From: Amycolatopsis iheyensis
Lineage (GTDB): Bacteria; Actinomycetota; Actinomycetes; Mycobacteriales; Pseudonocardiaceae
Assembly: GCF_024703995.1 (NCBI RefSeq)
Contig: NZ_JAMXQV010000029.1
Location: forward strand, 1-64,000
DNA length: 64,000 bases
Reading direction: 5' to 3'
Part shown: positions 23,773-32,854 of the stretch, in pieces
Layout: every line of letters begins with the position of its first letter
Position numbering within the stretch: position 1 is the stretch's first letter
The notes under the pieces: generated by a model
The model's database searches: none
What the model saw: only the letters and a program-made list of their open reading frames with translations
What the model was told of the DNA's origin: nothing
Program-made: the position numbers and the translations under genes

Positions 23773-24411
23773 ATGCATTCCCGGAAGCTGCGGATCGCGC
23801 TGAGTGGCGCGCTCGCCCTCGCCGTCGCGGCGTGCGCCCCGCCGAACGCCCAGGTCGTGACCGCTCCCCAAGCCCCGGCCGTGACCGGCCAGCCGGCCGC
23901 ACCACCGGCGACGCTGACGGAGGCCAACCTCACCCAGACGCCGTTCGGGCCGATCAGCCCCACCGGGCGGAAGCTGCTGACCATCGTGCAGCAGACCAGC
24001 ATCCGCGAGATCACCACGTCGAACTGGGCCATCGAGCGCTCGGCGAACCCCGCGGTCCGGGAAGCCGCCCGGACGATCATCACCCAGCACAACGACCTCG
24101 AGAACCGGGACACCGACATCAGCACCCGGATGGGCTTGGCCGTTCCGACCGAGCCCGCCCCGGACATGCAGGTCGGCATCGACCGCATGCGCGGGGAGTT
24201 CGGGGAGGAGTTCGACCGGGACTACGTCAACACCTTGCGCAAGGCGCACGCCGAGGCGCTGATCCTCGTCTCGACCGTTCGCGCCGACACGCGCAACTCC
24301 TTGGTCCGGCCGTTCGCGGACCTCGCGGGCGACTACATCAAGACCCACATCAACCTGCTGGAGAAGACCGGCGACGTCGACTACGCACAGCTTCCGGTAC
24401 CGAGTTTGTGA
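23773..24411 (+). CDS. DUF4142-family lipoprotein
   Basis: A 212-residue lipoprotein with lipobox LAVAAC (Cys20), a Pro/Ala-rich linker, then a DUF4142 ferritin-like helical domain from about residue 60: LLTIVQQTSIREITTSNWAI, AREAA-like helix, ITQHNDLENRD and YVNTLRKAHAEAL. The ATG follows CTGGAGGCC. The family's role is uncertain; proteins of this kind are often stress-induced exported proteins. Confidence 0.82.
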   Translation: MHSRKLRIALSGALALAVAACAPPNAQVVTAPQAPAVTGQPAAPPATLTEANLTQTPFGPISPTGRKLLTIVQQTSIREITTSNWAIERSANPAVREAARTIITQHNDLENRDTDISTRMGLAVPTEPAPDMQVGIDRMRGEFGEEFDRDYVNTLRKAHAEALILVSTVRADTRNSLVRPFADLAGDYIKTHINLLEKTGDVDYAQLPVPSL

Positions 24412-24421
24412 AGCCGCGGGG

Positions 24422-24754
24422 TCAGCGGCGGTACGGCGCCCCGGGCGCCGGCTGCCGCACCCCCGGCCGCGGCCGGTACGGGACCGGCCTCGCCGCGGGC
24501 GGTCGCGGCCGGCGTGCCGCCACGGGCCTCAGCTGCGGCCGCGGATGCCGGACCGGCGCCACCGGGCCGGGCCGGTTGGCCCACGAGTCGAACACGACGA
24601 TCAGCCCGGCGAACACCGCGACGACGAGTCCCACCGGCACGCTGACCAATGCGGCCACCATGCCGGCGACGAGCAGCATCGGCAGCACCGCGAGCAGGCA
24701 GTACGGGTCGATCGGCCCGAACATCCGCCGGGGCGCGCCCTCACGCCGGCTCAT
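24422..24754 (-). CDS. Small membrane protein with Pro/Arg-rich tail
   Basis: About 110 residues from ATG 24754; a GTG at 24784 would add ten. Two adjacent hydrophobic segments (CLLAVLPMLLVAGMVAALV and GLVVAVFAGLIVVF) precede a tail rich in Pro and Arg (RPRPPAARPVPYRPRP). No family was recognised. The TTGCA palindrome at 24791 overlaps its promoter region, so it may share control with the ClC and copper genes. Confidence 0.6.
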   Translation of the reverse strand: MSRREGAPRRMFGPIDPYCLLAVLPMLLVAGMVAALVSVPVGLVVAVFAGLIVVFDSWANRPGPVAPVRHPRPQLRPVAARRPRPPAARPVPYRPRPGVRQPAPGAPYRR

Positions 24755-24790
24755 GGGCGTTCCGCCGGAATATGTTTCCTCCACTCATTG

Positions 24791-24803
24791 TTGCAGTATG
24801 CAA
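24791..24803. promoter_or_regulatory. TTGCA-N3-TGCAA palindrome, copy a
   Basis: TTGCAGTATGCAA with perfect 5-bp arms between the membrane-protein gene (minus) and the MarR gene (plus). On the minus strand CATACT inside it looks like a -10. The flank ACTTTG resembles copies c and e. Confidence 0.6.
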
Positions 24804-24926
24804 TACTTTGCTGACTAGCGCCAGTGAGGTCGATCACCCGGACCTTCCGGATGAATCGGGCAGCTCGCCGGGAGACTCGCGTGGTTGATCGGCGCGCCCA
24901 GCCACCCATCGGGCACACTGGTGGGT

Positions 24927-25421
24927 ATGCCACGCAGCTCCCCTGCCCTCGACGCGACGGACGTCGACGCTGTCACCGACGCCGTGCTGACCGCCTCCCG
25001 CCTGCTGGTCGCCGTGTCGGCGCGGTCCATCGCCGCCGCCGGTGACGCGATCACGCTGCCGCAGTTCCGGCTGCTGGTGGTCCTGCAGACCCGAGGCCCG
25101 CTGAAGCACGCCGACCTCGCCGAGTACCTGCAGGTCACGCCGTCGACCGCGAGCCGGATGGTCGACCGGCTGGTCACCGTCGGCATGGTTGATCGCCAGC
25201 ACAGCACCGTCTCGCGCCGGGAGATCGTGCTGGCGTTGACCCCCGAGGGCACGAAGGTGGTCCGCCAGGTGACCGCGCGGCGGCGCAAGGAGATCGCGAA
25301 GATCGTCGCCCGGATGCCCGATGAGGTCCGCCACGGCCTGGTCGACAGCCTCACCGCCTTCGCCGAGGCCGGTGGTGAACCCCCCGCGTCGACCGTCGCC
25401 CCTGAAGCCGTCTGGACCTGA
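24927..25421 (+). CDS. MarR-family transcriptional regulator
   Basis: A 164-residue winged-helix protein: LPQFRLLVVLQTRGPLKHAD, then LAEYLQVTPSTASRMVDRLV and a wing VSRREIVLALTPEG. The ATG at 24927 lies 7 bases after CACACT and lacks a ribosome-binding site, so it is probably leaderless; an ATG at 24885 is less likely. MarR dimers bind short palindromes, so the TTGCA palindrome 120 bases upstream is a candidate operator (inference). Confidence 0.9.
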   Translation: MPRSSPALDATDVDAVTDAVLTASRLLVAVSARSIAAAGDAITLPQFRLLVVLQTRGPLKHADLAEYLQVTPSTASRMVDRLVTVGMVDRQHSTVSRREIVLALTPEGTKVVRQVTARRRKEIAKIVARMPDEVRHGLVDSLTAFAEAGGEPPASTVAPEAVWT

Positions 25422-25431
25422 TCGCGACCGG

Positions 25432-25857
25432 CTACAGCCGCGGCGCTTCTCGCCCGACGGCGTAGCCGGACAGGAGCTCGGTGAGCCCCGGTCCTTCCTC
25501 GGACAGGGACGGCGCCGAGCGACCACCCTTGCGACGTCCGGCGAGCACCTCGCCGACGAAGCTCTCGACCTCGGCCGGTGCCGCGACGACCTGCGTTCCC
25601 AGCCGGGCGACCACCGCCGGCGGGTCGTGGAGGGTGCTTTCCATGCAGAGCTTCCACCCGCGCCGGGACGACCAGATGAGGATCAGGTCCCGGTCGGGGT
25701 GGTCGGCGCACCGAGCGGGTAACGCGAGGTAGGCGGCCGGATGGTCGCCCATCTCCCAGGCCGCGTCGGACCGGGGCACCGCCACGGCCGCCGCGACCGC
25801 TCGCACGTAGCCGGCCAAGCCGAACGCCTCGCGTGCTGCGTCGTGATCGAGCATCAT
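25432..25857 (-). CDS. DUF6292-family protein (second copy)
   Basis: A 141-residue paralogue of the product at 11629: LAGYVRAVAAAVAVP, HPAAYLALPARCADHPDRDL, LIWSSRRGWKLCMES, VVAAPAEVESFVGEVL and a final LLSGYAV. Its ATG overlaps the CtaG stop (ATGA), so this copy belongs to the CtaG transcript and has no repeat promoter of its own. The function is unknown. Confidence 0.82.
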   Translation of the reverse strand: MMLDHDAAREAFGLAGYVRAVAAAVAVPRSDAAWEMGDHPAAYLALPARCADHPDRDLILIWSSRRGWKLCMESTLHDPPAVVARLGTQVVAAPAEVESFVGEVLAGRRKGGRSAPSLSEEGPGLTELLSGYAVGREAPRL

Positions 25858-26762
25858 CGTCCCCCTTCACGGGCGGCGAGCTTGGCCAGCATGGCGTTGT
25901 AGGACCGCAGTGCGTCCTCGTCATCGTCGACCGCGGTGCCTTCGCCGAGGTCGAGGGCCGACCGGCGAGCCGACTCCAGCCACGTTCCCAGATCGTCGCC
26001 GCGGTCCATGGCCGACATCCAGCGGCTGATGACGAACACCGCAAGTGCCGCCATCAGCGCGTCGCCGCCCACCCACATCGCCGCGCCGCCCCAGTGCAGG
26101 TCCTCCACCAGCCCAGGACCCCAATCGCGGATGACGGCCGCGTAAGCCGGGAACGGTTCTGCCGGGGTCATCACCAACACGACGCCGACCACGGCGTCGA
26201 CGACCATCGCGCCGAACAACACGACCAGCCGGGCGAGATGGGACAGCGGCGGACGCCCTGGCCGAACTCCGACCAAGGGCAGCAGCAGGAGCAACCCGGA
26301 CCCGACGTAGAGCAGCTCTTCGATGCCGTGCACGAGCGGCGAGGTGAGCGCGTGCTGCAGGAACGGGGTCAGGTGGGTTCCGACGACGACCGCGGTGTAG
26401 CCGGCGAAGCCCACCGCCGGGTGCGTGACCACGCCCAGCGGTCGCCCGGCTCGGCGCAGCCGGCCCTGGACGAGGTCGAACGGACGACCCAGCAGCAGCA
26501 ACGCCGGTACCACCATGATCAGCAGCAGATGCTGGGCCATGTGCATCGAAAACAGGACGTCGCTGTAGGCGTTCACCGCGCCGCCGATCGCGAACACGGC
26601 CAGCCCGACCCCTGCCAGGAACGTGCCGGTCTGGCCCCACGGCCACCCGGGTCGCCCAACCGCGGCGACAAGGTAGCCGGCCGCGATCGCACCGAGCAAG
26701 ATCACCGCCGGTACCGGCAAGTCCCATTCGGTGAGCAGCGCCGACCAGGTCAGCGGGGGCAT
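25854..26762 (-). CDS. CtaG-type cytochrome c oxidase assembly / copper membrane protein
   Basis: A 302-residue protein with seven predicted membrane helices of the caa3_CtaG family. Conserved points are the FSMHMAQHLLLIMVVPALLLLG His/Met helix, THLTPFLQHAL, GIEELLYVGSGLLLLLPL and DLHWGGAAMWVGGD. The family aids copper delivery to cytochrome oxidase. It is divergent from the copper P-type ATPase, with palindrome copy b between them, which supports a copper link. Confidence 0.88.
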   Translation of the reverse strand: MPPLTWSALLTEWDLPVPAVILLGAIAAGYLVAAVGRPGWPWGQTGTFLAGVGLAVFAIGGAVNAYSDVLFSMHMAQHLLLIMVVPALLLLGRPFDLVQGRLRRAGRPLGVVTHPAVGFAGYTAVVVGTHLTPFLQHALTSPLVHGIEELLYVGSGLLLLLPLVGVRPGRPPLSHLARLVVLFGAMVVDAVVGVVLVMTPAEPFPAYAAVIRDWGPGLVEDLHWGGAAMWVGGDALMAALAVFVISRWMSAMDRGDDLGTWLESARRSALDLGEGTAVDDDEDALRSYNAMLAKLAAREGGR

Positions 26763-26802
26763 CGCACCCCACTTCCCCGGCGGTCGCGCCGCGAGAGCAC
26801 AA

Positions 26803-26815
26803 TTGCCGTAAGCAA
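26803..26815. promoter_or_regulatory. TTGC...GCAA palindrome, copy b
   Basis: TTGCCGTAAGCAA lies between the divergent CtaG and P-type ATPase genes. The arms are 4 bp, so it is weaker than copies a, c and e. Confidence 0.4.
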
Positions 26816-26852
26816 CATTTGCACCATGCTACTCGACGGAGGGGATCCGACG

Positions 26853-29099
26853 ATGACGACGGCCTCCCCGGCCATGCGACGAGCCGAGCTCGTCGTCGGC
26901 GGCATGACCTGCGCGGCTTGTGCGACGCGGGTCGAACGGAAGCTGAACAAGCTCGAGGGCGTCACCGCGAGCGTCAACTACGCCACCGAGCGCGCGGTCG
27001 TGCACACCGCCGTCCCGGACGAGGTGCTGGTGGCCGAGGTGACGCGCGCCGGCTACCGCGCCGAAGTTCTCGACCGCGATCGGCGGACGGACGAGCCTGC
27101 CGCCGATGTTCGCCGGATCTGGCGGCGGCTGGTGATCGCGTTGCTGCTCGGCGTCCCGGCCGTGGACCTCTCGCTCACCCTCGCGCTGGTGCCCTCACTG
27201 CGCTTTCCCGGCTGGCAGCTGGTCGTCCTGGCTCTGGGACTGCCGGTGGTGACCTGGTGTGCCTGGCCGTTCCACGCGAAAGCCGCGGCAGCGCTGAAAC
27301 AGCGTACGACCTCCATGGACACCCTCGTGTCGACCGGGATCATCGCCGCCACCCTCTGGTCCGCGTACGCGATGACCCGGCCCGCGACGTCCGCCGTCCC
27401 GGACGGCGGCTGGGGCCTGTTGCTACGACCGTCCGGCTCGCTCTACCTCGACGTCGCGGTCGGGGTGACCATCTTCGTGCTCGCCGGTCGGCTCTACGAG
27501 GCGAAGGCCAAGCACGCCTCGGGTGATGCGCTACGTGCGCTCGGAGAACTGGGCGTCAAGGACGTCACCATCGTCGGCGCCGACGGCCGGGAAAAGCTCA
27601 TCCCCGCCGGAGACCTGCGGTCGGGTGACCACTTCGTCGTGCGGCCCGGGGAGACGGTCGCCACCGACGGAGTCGTCGTGTCCGGCTCGTGCGCCGTGGA
27701 CGGCAGCGCGATGACCGGCGAATCGGTTCCCCGCGAGGTGTCGGCGGGCGACCCGGTGCTCGGCGCCACGGTCGCGGTCGGCGGGCGGATCGTCGTCCGC
27801 GCAACGTCGGTGGGCGAGGACACCCGGCTGGGCCGGCTCACCCGGCTCGTCGAGAACGCGCTGTTCGAGAAGGCGCGGGTGCAGCGGGTCGCCGACCGGA
27901 TCTCCGCGGTGTTCGTGCCGGTCGTCCTCGCCCTGGCAGCGGGTACTTTCGTGGCCTGGTACGCCGTCGGCGGCGCGGCCGAACCCGCCTTCGGCTCCGG
28001 CCTGGCGGTGCTGATCATCGCCTGTCCGTGCGCGCTCGGGCTGGCCACGCCGACCGCGATGCTCGTCGCGTCCGGCCGCGGGGCTCAGCTCGGTGTGTTC
28101 CTGAAGGGCCACCAGGCGATCGAGGCGGCCCGGGCGGTTGACACCGTGGTGCTGGACAAGACGGGCACCGTGACGACCGGCCGGATCGCGGTGACCGGTA
28201 TCCACCCGCACGGTGTCGAGGCCGACGAGGTGCTGCGCCTCGCGGCCGCCGTCGAGCAGGCATCCGAACACCTCATCGCCGCGGCCGTCGTCGCCGAGGC
28301 GGATCGGACGATCGGTGCCGTCCCGATGGTGACCGGCTTCCACGCGCTGGCCGGGCTGGGCGCGCGAGGCGAAGTCGGGGGCCACGACGTCGTGGTCGGC
28401 TCGCTGCGGCTGCTGGCCGATTCCGGCGTCACGGTGCCGCCGGCCGTGCGCACCGAGGCAGCCCGCTTCGAAGGAGAAGGGTCGGGGGTCGTCGCGGTGG
28501 CCCGCGACGGCGTCGCGATCGGCGTCCTGGCCATCGCCGACACCCTCCGGCCCGGCGCGGCCGAGGCAGTGGCCGAACTGCACGCCCTGGGCCTGCGCAC
28601 GATCCTGCTGACCGGGGACCGCGAGCCGACCGCCCGCGCGATCGCCGCCGAGCTCGAGATCGGTGAGGTGATCGCCGAGGTCCTGCCGGACGAGAAGGCC
28701 GCCGTGATCCAGCGTCTGCGCCGGGAAGGCCGGACGGTCGCCATGGTCGGGGACGGGATCAACGACGCGCCCGCGCTGGCCGGCGCCGATCTCGGGTTCG
28801 CCCTGGTCACCGGAACCGACGTCGCAGCGAACGCCGCGGACGTCGTGCTCGTCGGCACCGACCTGAGCGTCCTCGCCCGGGCCGTCCGGCTGGCCCGGGC
28901 GACGCTGCGCACGATCCGCGGGAACCTGTGGTGGGCGTTCGGGTACAACGTCGCCGCCATCCCGGTCGCGGCCGCCGGGCTGCTGAACCCCTTGATCTCG
29001 GCCGCCGCGATGGCGGCGTCGTCGTTGTTCGTCGTCTCGAACAGCCTCCGCCTGCGCTCCTTCGACACGGCGCGGACTCAGACCACCGACACCCAGTAG
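26853..29099 (+). CDS. Copper-type P1B ATPase
   Basis: A 748-residue heavy-metal exporter. One N-terminal HMA domain has GGMTCAAC (Cys20, Cys23). The membrane CPC motif is at residues 391-393 (ACPCALGLATPT), typical of Cu+/Ag+ pumps. The actuator has MTGESVP, phosphorylation is at DKTGT (Asp435), and the hinge is GDGINDAPAL. The nucleotide-domain SEHP motif reads SEHL here. The ATG at 26853 follows GGAGGGG; an ATG at 26826 is possible. It is divergent from CtaG. Confidence 0.92.
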   Translation: MTTASPAMRRAELVVGGMTCAACATRVERKLNKLEGVTASVNYATERAVVHTAVPDEVLVAEVTRAGYRAEVLDRDRRTDEPAADVRRIWRRLVIALLLGVPAVDLSLTLALVPSLRFPGWQLVVLALGLPVVTWCAWPFHAKAAAALKQRTTSMDTLVSTGIIAATLWSAYAMTRPATSAVPDGGWGLLLRPSGSLYLDVAVGVTIFVLAGRLYEAKAKHASGDALRALGELGVKDVTIVGADGREKLIPAGDLRSGDHFVVRPGETVATDGVVVSGSCAVDGSAMTGESVPREVSAGDPVLGATVAVGGRIVVRATSVGEDTRLGRLTRLVENALFEKARVQRVADRISAVFVPVVLALAAGTFVAWYAVGGAAEPAFGSGLAVLIIACPCALGLATPTAMLVASGRGAQLGVFLKGHQAIEAARAVDTVVLDKTGTVTTGRIAVTGIHPHGVEADEVLRLAAAVEQASEHLIAAAVVAEADRTIGAVPMVTGFHALAGLGARGEVGGHDVVVGSLRLLADSGVTVPPAVRTEAARFEGEGSGVVAVARDGVAIGVLAIADTLRPGAAEAVAELHALGLRTILLTGDREPTARAIAAELEIGEVIAEVLPDEKAAVIQRLRREGRTVAMVGDGINDAPALAGADLGFALVTGTDVAANAADVVLVGTDLSVLARAVRLARATLRTIRGNLWWAFGYNVAAIPVAAAGLLNPLISAAAMAASSLFVVSNSLRLRSFDTARTQTTDTQ

Positions 29100-29650
29100 T
29101 CCCAGAACGCCTGCACGATCAGCCCGGCGATGACCACGTACCACAGCGCCAGCAGGCCGGTGTGGACGCGGCGCAGGCCGGCGCCGACCCGGGTGCCGTC
29201 GAGGTTGTGCAGCGTGGTGTACCAGAAGATCGCGATGGTCACGATCCACACGACCATGCAGTACGGGCACAGGGCGTGGATCCGGTACAGGCTCTGGAAC
29301 ACCAGCCAGTGCACGAACACCACGCCGAACGTGACCCCGAGCTGCAGCCCCGACCACACCCAGCGCGGCGGCCGGTACCCGGTCAGCAGGGCCACGCCCG
29401 CCGTCACGACGACGGCGAACGCCGCGATGCCGATGAGCGGGTTCGGGAATCCGAAGGCGGCAGCCTGCGGGCTGTCCATCACCGAGCCGCAGGACACCAC
29501 CGGGTTGAGCGAGCAGCTCGGGACGTAGTCCGGATTGCGGAGCTTCTCGATCTTCTCGATGGTCAGGGTGATCGCGGCGACCAGGCCGAGTGCTCCACCG
29601 ATGATATAGAGCCAGGCCAGGCCACGGGGCGAGCGGACTGCGGCGGTCAC
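29078..29650 (-). CDS. Vitamin K epoxide reductase (VKOR) family membrane protein
   Basis: A 190-residue protein with four to five membrane helices. It has CSLNPVVSCGSVM loop cysteines and the CPYC active site in IHALCPYCMVVWIV. Bacterial VKOR reoxidises DsbA-like proteins using quinone. The GTG overlaps the stop of the DsbA-like gene, so both halves of an oxidative folding pathway are co-translated. Its end overlaps the convergent P-type ATPase gene by 22 bases. Confidence 0.92.
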   Translation of the reverse strand: MTAAVRSPRGLAWLYIIGGALGLVAAITLTIEKIEKLRNPDYVPSCSLNPVVSCGSVMDSPQAAAFGFPNPLIGIAAFAVVVTAGVALLTGYRPPRWVWSGLQLGVTFGVVFVHWLVFQSLYRIHALCPYCMVVWIVTIAIFWYTTLHNLDGTRVGAGLRRVHTGLLALWYVVIAGLIVQAFWDYWVSVV

Positions 29651-30387
29651 AGGTCGAGGTCCTTGTCGAGCAGGGTGCGCAGCTCCTGGCTGATCATCGG
29701 GTAGGTGTTGCCGGTCGGCCGGAACTGGGTCCCGTTGACGAACAGGGTCGGGGTGCCGGTGACCCCGGCCTGCTGCCCGTCGGCCTTGCCCTGGTCGATC
29801 CGTTGCTGGACCGCCGGTGAGGCCTGGTCGCGGTGGAAGCGGTCGAGGTCGAGGCCGAGTTCCTTCGCGTACGCGTCGAAGCGGTCCTGTGCGCGCTTCT
29901 CGTCGCTGCTGACGTTCTGACCGTCCGGCTGGAGGGCCCACGTGCGGTAGTCGCCGTAGAGCTTGTCGTACATCTCGCGGTACTTCCCCTGCAGCGCGGC
30001 GGCCTCGGCCGCGCGCGCCGCGGGCACGGCGAGCGGGTGCATCGGCAGCGGGAAGTTCCGGGTCACCAGCGTGATCCGGCCGGAGTAGTCGTTCGCGAGC
30101 TTGCCGGTGACGTTCTGGTAGTAGGCCTCGCACACCGGGCACTGGTAGTCGATGAACTCGACCACGGTGACCTTCCCGTTCTTCGCCTCGGTCACCGTGT
30201 GACTGTCCGGGTGCCGCAGCACGTCCGCCGCCACGGTGCCCTCACCCACCGCGGGTGAATCCTTGTGCTGGAACAAAAGCACTCCGCCGATCACCAGCAC
30301 CGCCACCACGAGCACGGCGATCGTGGTCCACGCGTTCGCGGACAGTCCTTTCTTCGCCGTCACCGGGTTTCGTTTGCGCTTCGCCAT
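29647..30387 (-). CDS. DsbA-like membrane-anchored thioredoxin-fold oxidoreductase
   Basis: A 246-residue protein with a basic N-terminus, membrane anchor (TIAVLVVAVLVIGGVLLF) and an exported thioredoxin fold with the active site CPVC in VVEFIDYQCPVCEAYY and the cis-Pro loop VTGTPTLFVNG. It is a partner of the VKOR gene and lies 28 bases after the ClC channel gene on the same strand, so the channel and the disulfide pair may be one transcript. Confidence 0.92.
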   Translation of the reverse strand: MAKRKRNPVTAKKGLSANAWTTIAVLVVAVLVIGGVLLFQHKDSPAVGEGTVAADVLRHPDSHTVTEAKNGKVTVVEFIDYQCPVCEAYYQNVTGKLANDYSGRITLVTRNFPLPMHPLAVPAARAAEAAALQGKYREMYDKLYGDYRTWALQPDGQNVSSDEKRAQDRFDAYAKELGLDLDRFHRDQASPAVQQRIDQGKADGQQAGVTGTPTLFVNGTQFRPTGNTYPMISQELRTLLDKDLDL

Positions 30388-30415
30388 CGCTCCTCGGGTT
30401 CCTTCCGTGGTTCGG

Positions 30416-32155
30416 TCACTGCCGGGCGAGCGCGGAGAGCACCGCCTGGTGGGTGAGCCATCCGGTCAGCTGGTGGTCGCCGTCAAGGACGGGCAGACCG
30501 GTGCCGGGCGCGTTCGTCAAGGCGGTCAGGGCGTCGGCGAGCGACGTCTCGCAGGTCACCAGGGGCGGCAGCTCGGCCAGGTCTCCCACGGTGCCGTCGT
30601 GGTCGTCACCGAGGGCCTCGGCCACCGCCTGCGCCGTGACACAGCCCTGGTAGCGCCCTTGTTCGTCGGTCACGGGCAGGATGCCGTGCCCGGACACCGC
30701 CAAGGCGTGCGCGGCCCGCTCGAGCGGCGTGCCGGCCGGAAGCGGTTCGGGCAGGGGCTCGGCGACGCTTTCGACCATGGTGGCGGCCAACCGGCGTTCC
30801 TGTGGGTGCCGATCGAGGTCGACCCCGCGGCGGCGCAGCTTGAGCGTGTAGATCGTGTCACGGGACAGCGCCCGGCTCGTCGCGGTCGCGATGACGATCG
30901 CCGTCAGCATCGGCAGGATGATCGTGTACTGGCCGGTCAGCTCGAACAGCACGATCACCGCCGTGATCGGCGCCCGTGCCGAGCCGGCGAACGCCGCGCC
31001 CATCCCGATCAGCCCGTACACGCCGGGCGAGGCGGTCAGCGAGGGCAGCCACGCGTGGACCACGATCCCGAACGCCGTCCCGCCCATCGCCCCGATGAAC
31101 AGCGATGGCGCGAACACCCCACCGGAGCCGCCGATGCCGATGGTCAGGCTCGTCGCGACGATCTTGCCCACCAGCAACAGCAGCAGGAACCCGATCACGT
31201 ACTTGCCTTCGACCGCGTTCTGCAGCACCGGGTACCCGACCCCGTACATCTGCGGCAACAGCAGCAACAGCCCACCGAGGAACAGCCCACCGACGGCCGG
31301 GCGCAGCCATTCCGGCCCGCGCCACACCCAGTCGCAGAAGTCCTCGATCCAGTACAGCACCCGGGTGAACAGCACGCCGCAGGCGCCGACGACGACTCCG
31401 AGCACGACGAACAGCAGGTACTCCACCGGGTTACGCAAGGTGAACGGCGGCAGGTCCAGGAACGCCGTGTTCCCGAACGCCGCCCGCCCGACGACGCTGG
31501 CGGTGACGCTGGCGAGCACGACCGCGCCGAACGACTCCGCGGCGAAGTCGCGCAGGATGAGTTCCATCGCGAAGAACGGCCCGGCCAGCGGCGCGTTGAA
31601 CGTCGCCGCGATGCCGCCCGCCGCGCCGCACGCGACAAGCACCCTCAGCCGGGACTCCGGCAGCCGCGTGATTCGGCCCAGAGTGGATCCGAGCGCGGAC
31701 CCGATCTGCACGATCGGGCCCTCCCGCCCGACCGAGCCACCGGAGCCGATGGTCAACGCTGACGCCAGCGCCTTCACCGCACTGACCTGCGCGGGGATCC
31801 GGCCGCCGCGTTCGGCGACCGCGTACATCACCTCGGGCACGCCGTGGCCACGGGCTTCGGGCGCGAACTTGTACACCAGCGGCCCGTAGATCAGGCCGGC
31901 GATCACCGGCGCGAGCAGCAGGAACCACGGCCCGAGTTCGGGGAACCAGGGGTGCGCGGCGCGGCCGGCGTCGGCGTAGTCGGCCTGCCCGGAAAACAGG
32001 TGGGTGAACGTGGTGATCAGCCAGCGGAAGACGATGGCGCCGAGCCCGGCGCCGGCGCCGATGAGCACGGCCAGGCCGACCAGGCCGGACCGGCTCTCCC
32101 GCAGCCACCTCCCGATCGGCTGCCGGACCGGGACCGGGACGCGCCTGACCGACAT
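30416..32155 (-). CDS. ClC-family chloride channel/antiporter with CBS pair
   Basis: A 579-residue protein. The ClC core shows GSGGSVGREGPIVQIGS (with the gating Glu), GGIAATFNAPLAGPFFAMEL and GSGGVFAPSLFIGAMGG. Two CBS domains occupy about the last 150 residues. The start is taken at ATG 32155; a TTG at 32188 sits inside palindrome copy c. The presence of the gating Glu is typical of H+/Cl- antiporters. It heads the operon with DsbA and VKOR genes. Confidence 0.92.
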   Translation of the reverse strand: MSVRRVPVPVRQPIGRWLRESRSGLVGLAVLIGAGAGLGAIVFRWLITTFTHLFSGQADYADAGRAAHPWFPELGPWFLLLAPVIAGLIYGPLVYKFAPEARGHGVPEVMYAVAERGGRIPAQVSAVKALASALTIGSGGSVGREGPIVQIGSALGSTLGRITRLPESRLRVLVACGAAGGIAATFNAPLAGPFFAMELILRDFAAESFGAVVLASVTASVVGRAAFGNTAFLDLPPFTLRNPVEYLLFVVLGVVVGACGVLFTRVLYWIEDFCDWVWRGPEWLRPAVGGLFLGGLLLLLPQMYGVGYPVLQNAVEGKYVIGFLLLLLVGKIVATSLTIGIGGSGGVFAPSLFIGAMGGTAFGIVVHAWLPSLTASPGVYGLIGMGAAFAGSARAPITAVIVLFELTGQYTIILPMLTAIVIATATSRALSRDTIYTLKLRRRGVDLDRHPQERRLAATMVESVAEPLPEPLPAGTPLERAAHALAVSGHGILPVTDEQGRYQGCVTAQAVAEALGDDHDGTVGDLAELPPLVTCETSLADALTALTNAPGTGLPVLDGDHQLTGWLTHQAVLSALARQ

Positions 32156-32176
32156 GCTATTACCTGAAGACACTAT

Positions 32177-32189
32177 TGCATTATGCAAT
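32177..32189. promoter_or_regulatory. TTGCA-N3-TGCAA palindrome, copy c (ClC promoter)
   Basis: TTGCATTATGCAA with perfect 5-bp arms, 22 bases before the ClC ATG. On the minus strand it contains CATAAT as a likely -10, so a bound repressor would block the promoter. Flanking ACTTGT is shared with copy e. Confidence 0.65.
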
Positions 32190-32200
32190 ACTTGTTACGA

Positions 32201-32629
32201 TCACGCGCGGAGGTCCCCCGCCTGCGCCTTCGCGCGCTGCCGGTAGGTCAAGACGGCACTGAGCCCGCTCAGCCCCAGCAGCAGAACTCCCACGACGAGG
32301 TCGGTGACGATCACGCGGGTGAGGTCATAACCCAGCAGGAAGGGCGCGACGATCAGCCAAAGACCGAGCGCGGCGTTGACCACGCTGAACGCCGGGTAGT
32401 CCCGGGGCACGACCGTCCGGACCAGCGCCAGGACGGCGACCACCAGGGCCACCAGCACGTCGATGCTGTCGGCAAGCCCGTGCCGCACCTGGCTGAAGTG
32501 CAGCACATAGGGCGCGAACCCGAGCCACAAAGCCGCCACGAAAGCCAGTGAGCTGGGCAGACTGGGCGTCAGTGCGCCTTCGGTGCCCGGACCGATCCAG
32601 AAGTGCTGTTCGCCACCACGAGTGACCAT
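32201..32629 (-). CDS. SPW-repeat membrane protein
   Basis: A 142-residue protein with four hydrophobic segments. The duplicated half-motif is characteristic of the SPW repeat: LAFVAALWLGFAPYVLHF, then ALGLWLIVAPFLLGY. A paralogue lies at 42383. The ATG follows GGAGGGATC. The function of the family is unknown. Confidence 0.8.
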   Translation of the reverse strand: MVTRGGEQHFWIGPGTEGALTPSLPSSLAFVAALWLGFAPYVLHFSQVRHGLADSIDVLVALVVAVLALVRTVVPRDYPAFSVVNAALGLWLIVAPFLLGYDLTRVIVTDLVVGVLLLGLSGLSAVLTYRQRAKAQAGDLRA

Positions 32630-32700
32630 GATCCCTCCGGCGTTCCTCGTCGCTTACCGTTGCACAAGACAACAGTTTACTCCTCCGTCGAAGAACCGGC

Positions 32701-32736
32701 GCGGCGGCGGGACACAACGCTGTGTCCCGCCGCCGC
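32701..32736 (-). terminator. Perfect 16-bp hairpin
   Basis: GCGGCGGCGGGACACA pairs perfectly with the following TGTGTCCCGCCGCCGC across ACGC. It lies between repeat promoter site 5 and the SPW gene and can end the short transcript described below. There is no U-run on either strand. Confidence 0.7.
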
Positions 32737-32848
32737 GTCACGACGCCGCTTCCGCCCAGGCCGAAGCCGTTCAGCACCCTGAAGTCCGCGCCCCCAAACC
32801 CATGACGCGTTCCTCACTCACGACGGCCGCCCCGGCCTGCCGGCGCCG
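32737..32848 (-). ncRNA. Candidate short transcript with a 10-codon ORF
   Basis: Repeat promoter site 5 predicts a start near 32848, and the hairpin at 32736-32701 ends the unit after about 110 bases. Within it, GAGGAAC followed by ATG (32803) opens a 10-codon frame, MGLGARTSGC, ending at 32771. It could be a regulatory RNA, a tiny peptide gene or a leader for the SPW gene. Expression is inferred only. Confidence 0.4.
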
Positions 32849-32854
32849 GACTCC

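Noticed and set aside
25833-26852. Long N-terminal extension of the copper ATPase
   Set aside because: It lies opposite the CtaG gene and reads as low-complexity; the HMA domain begins right after the ribosome-binding site before 26853.
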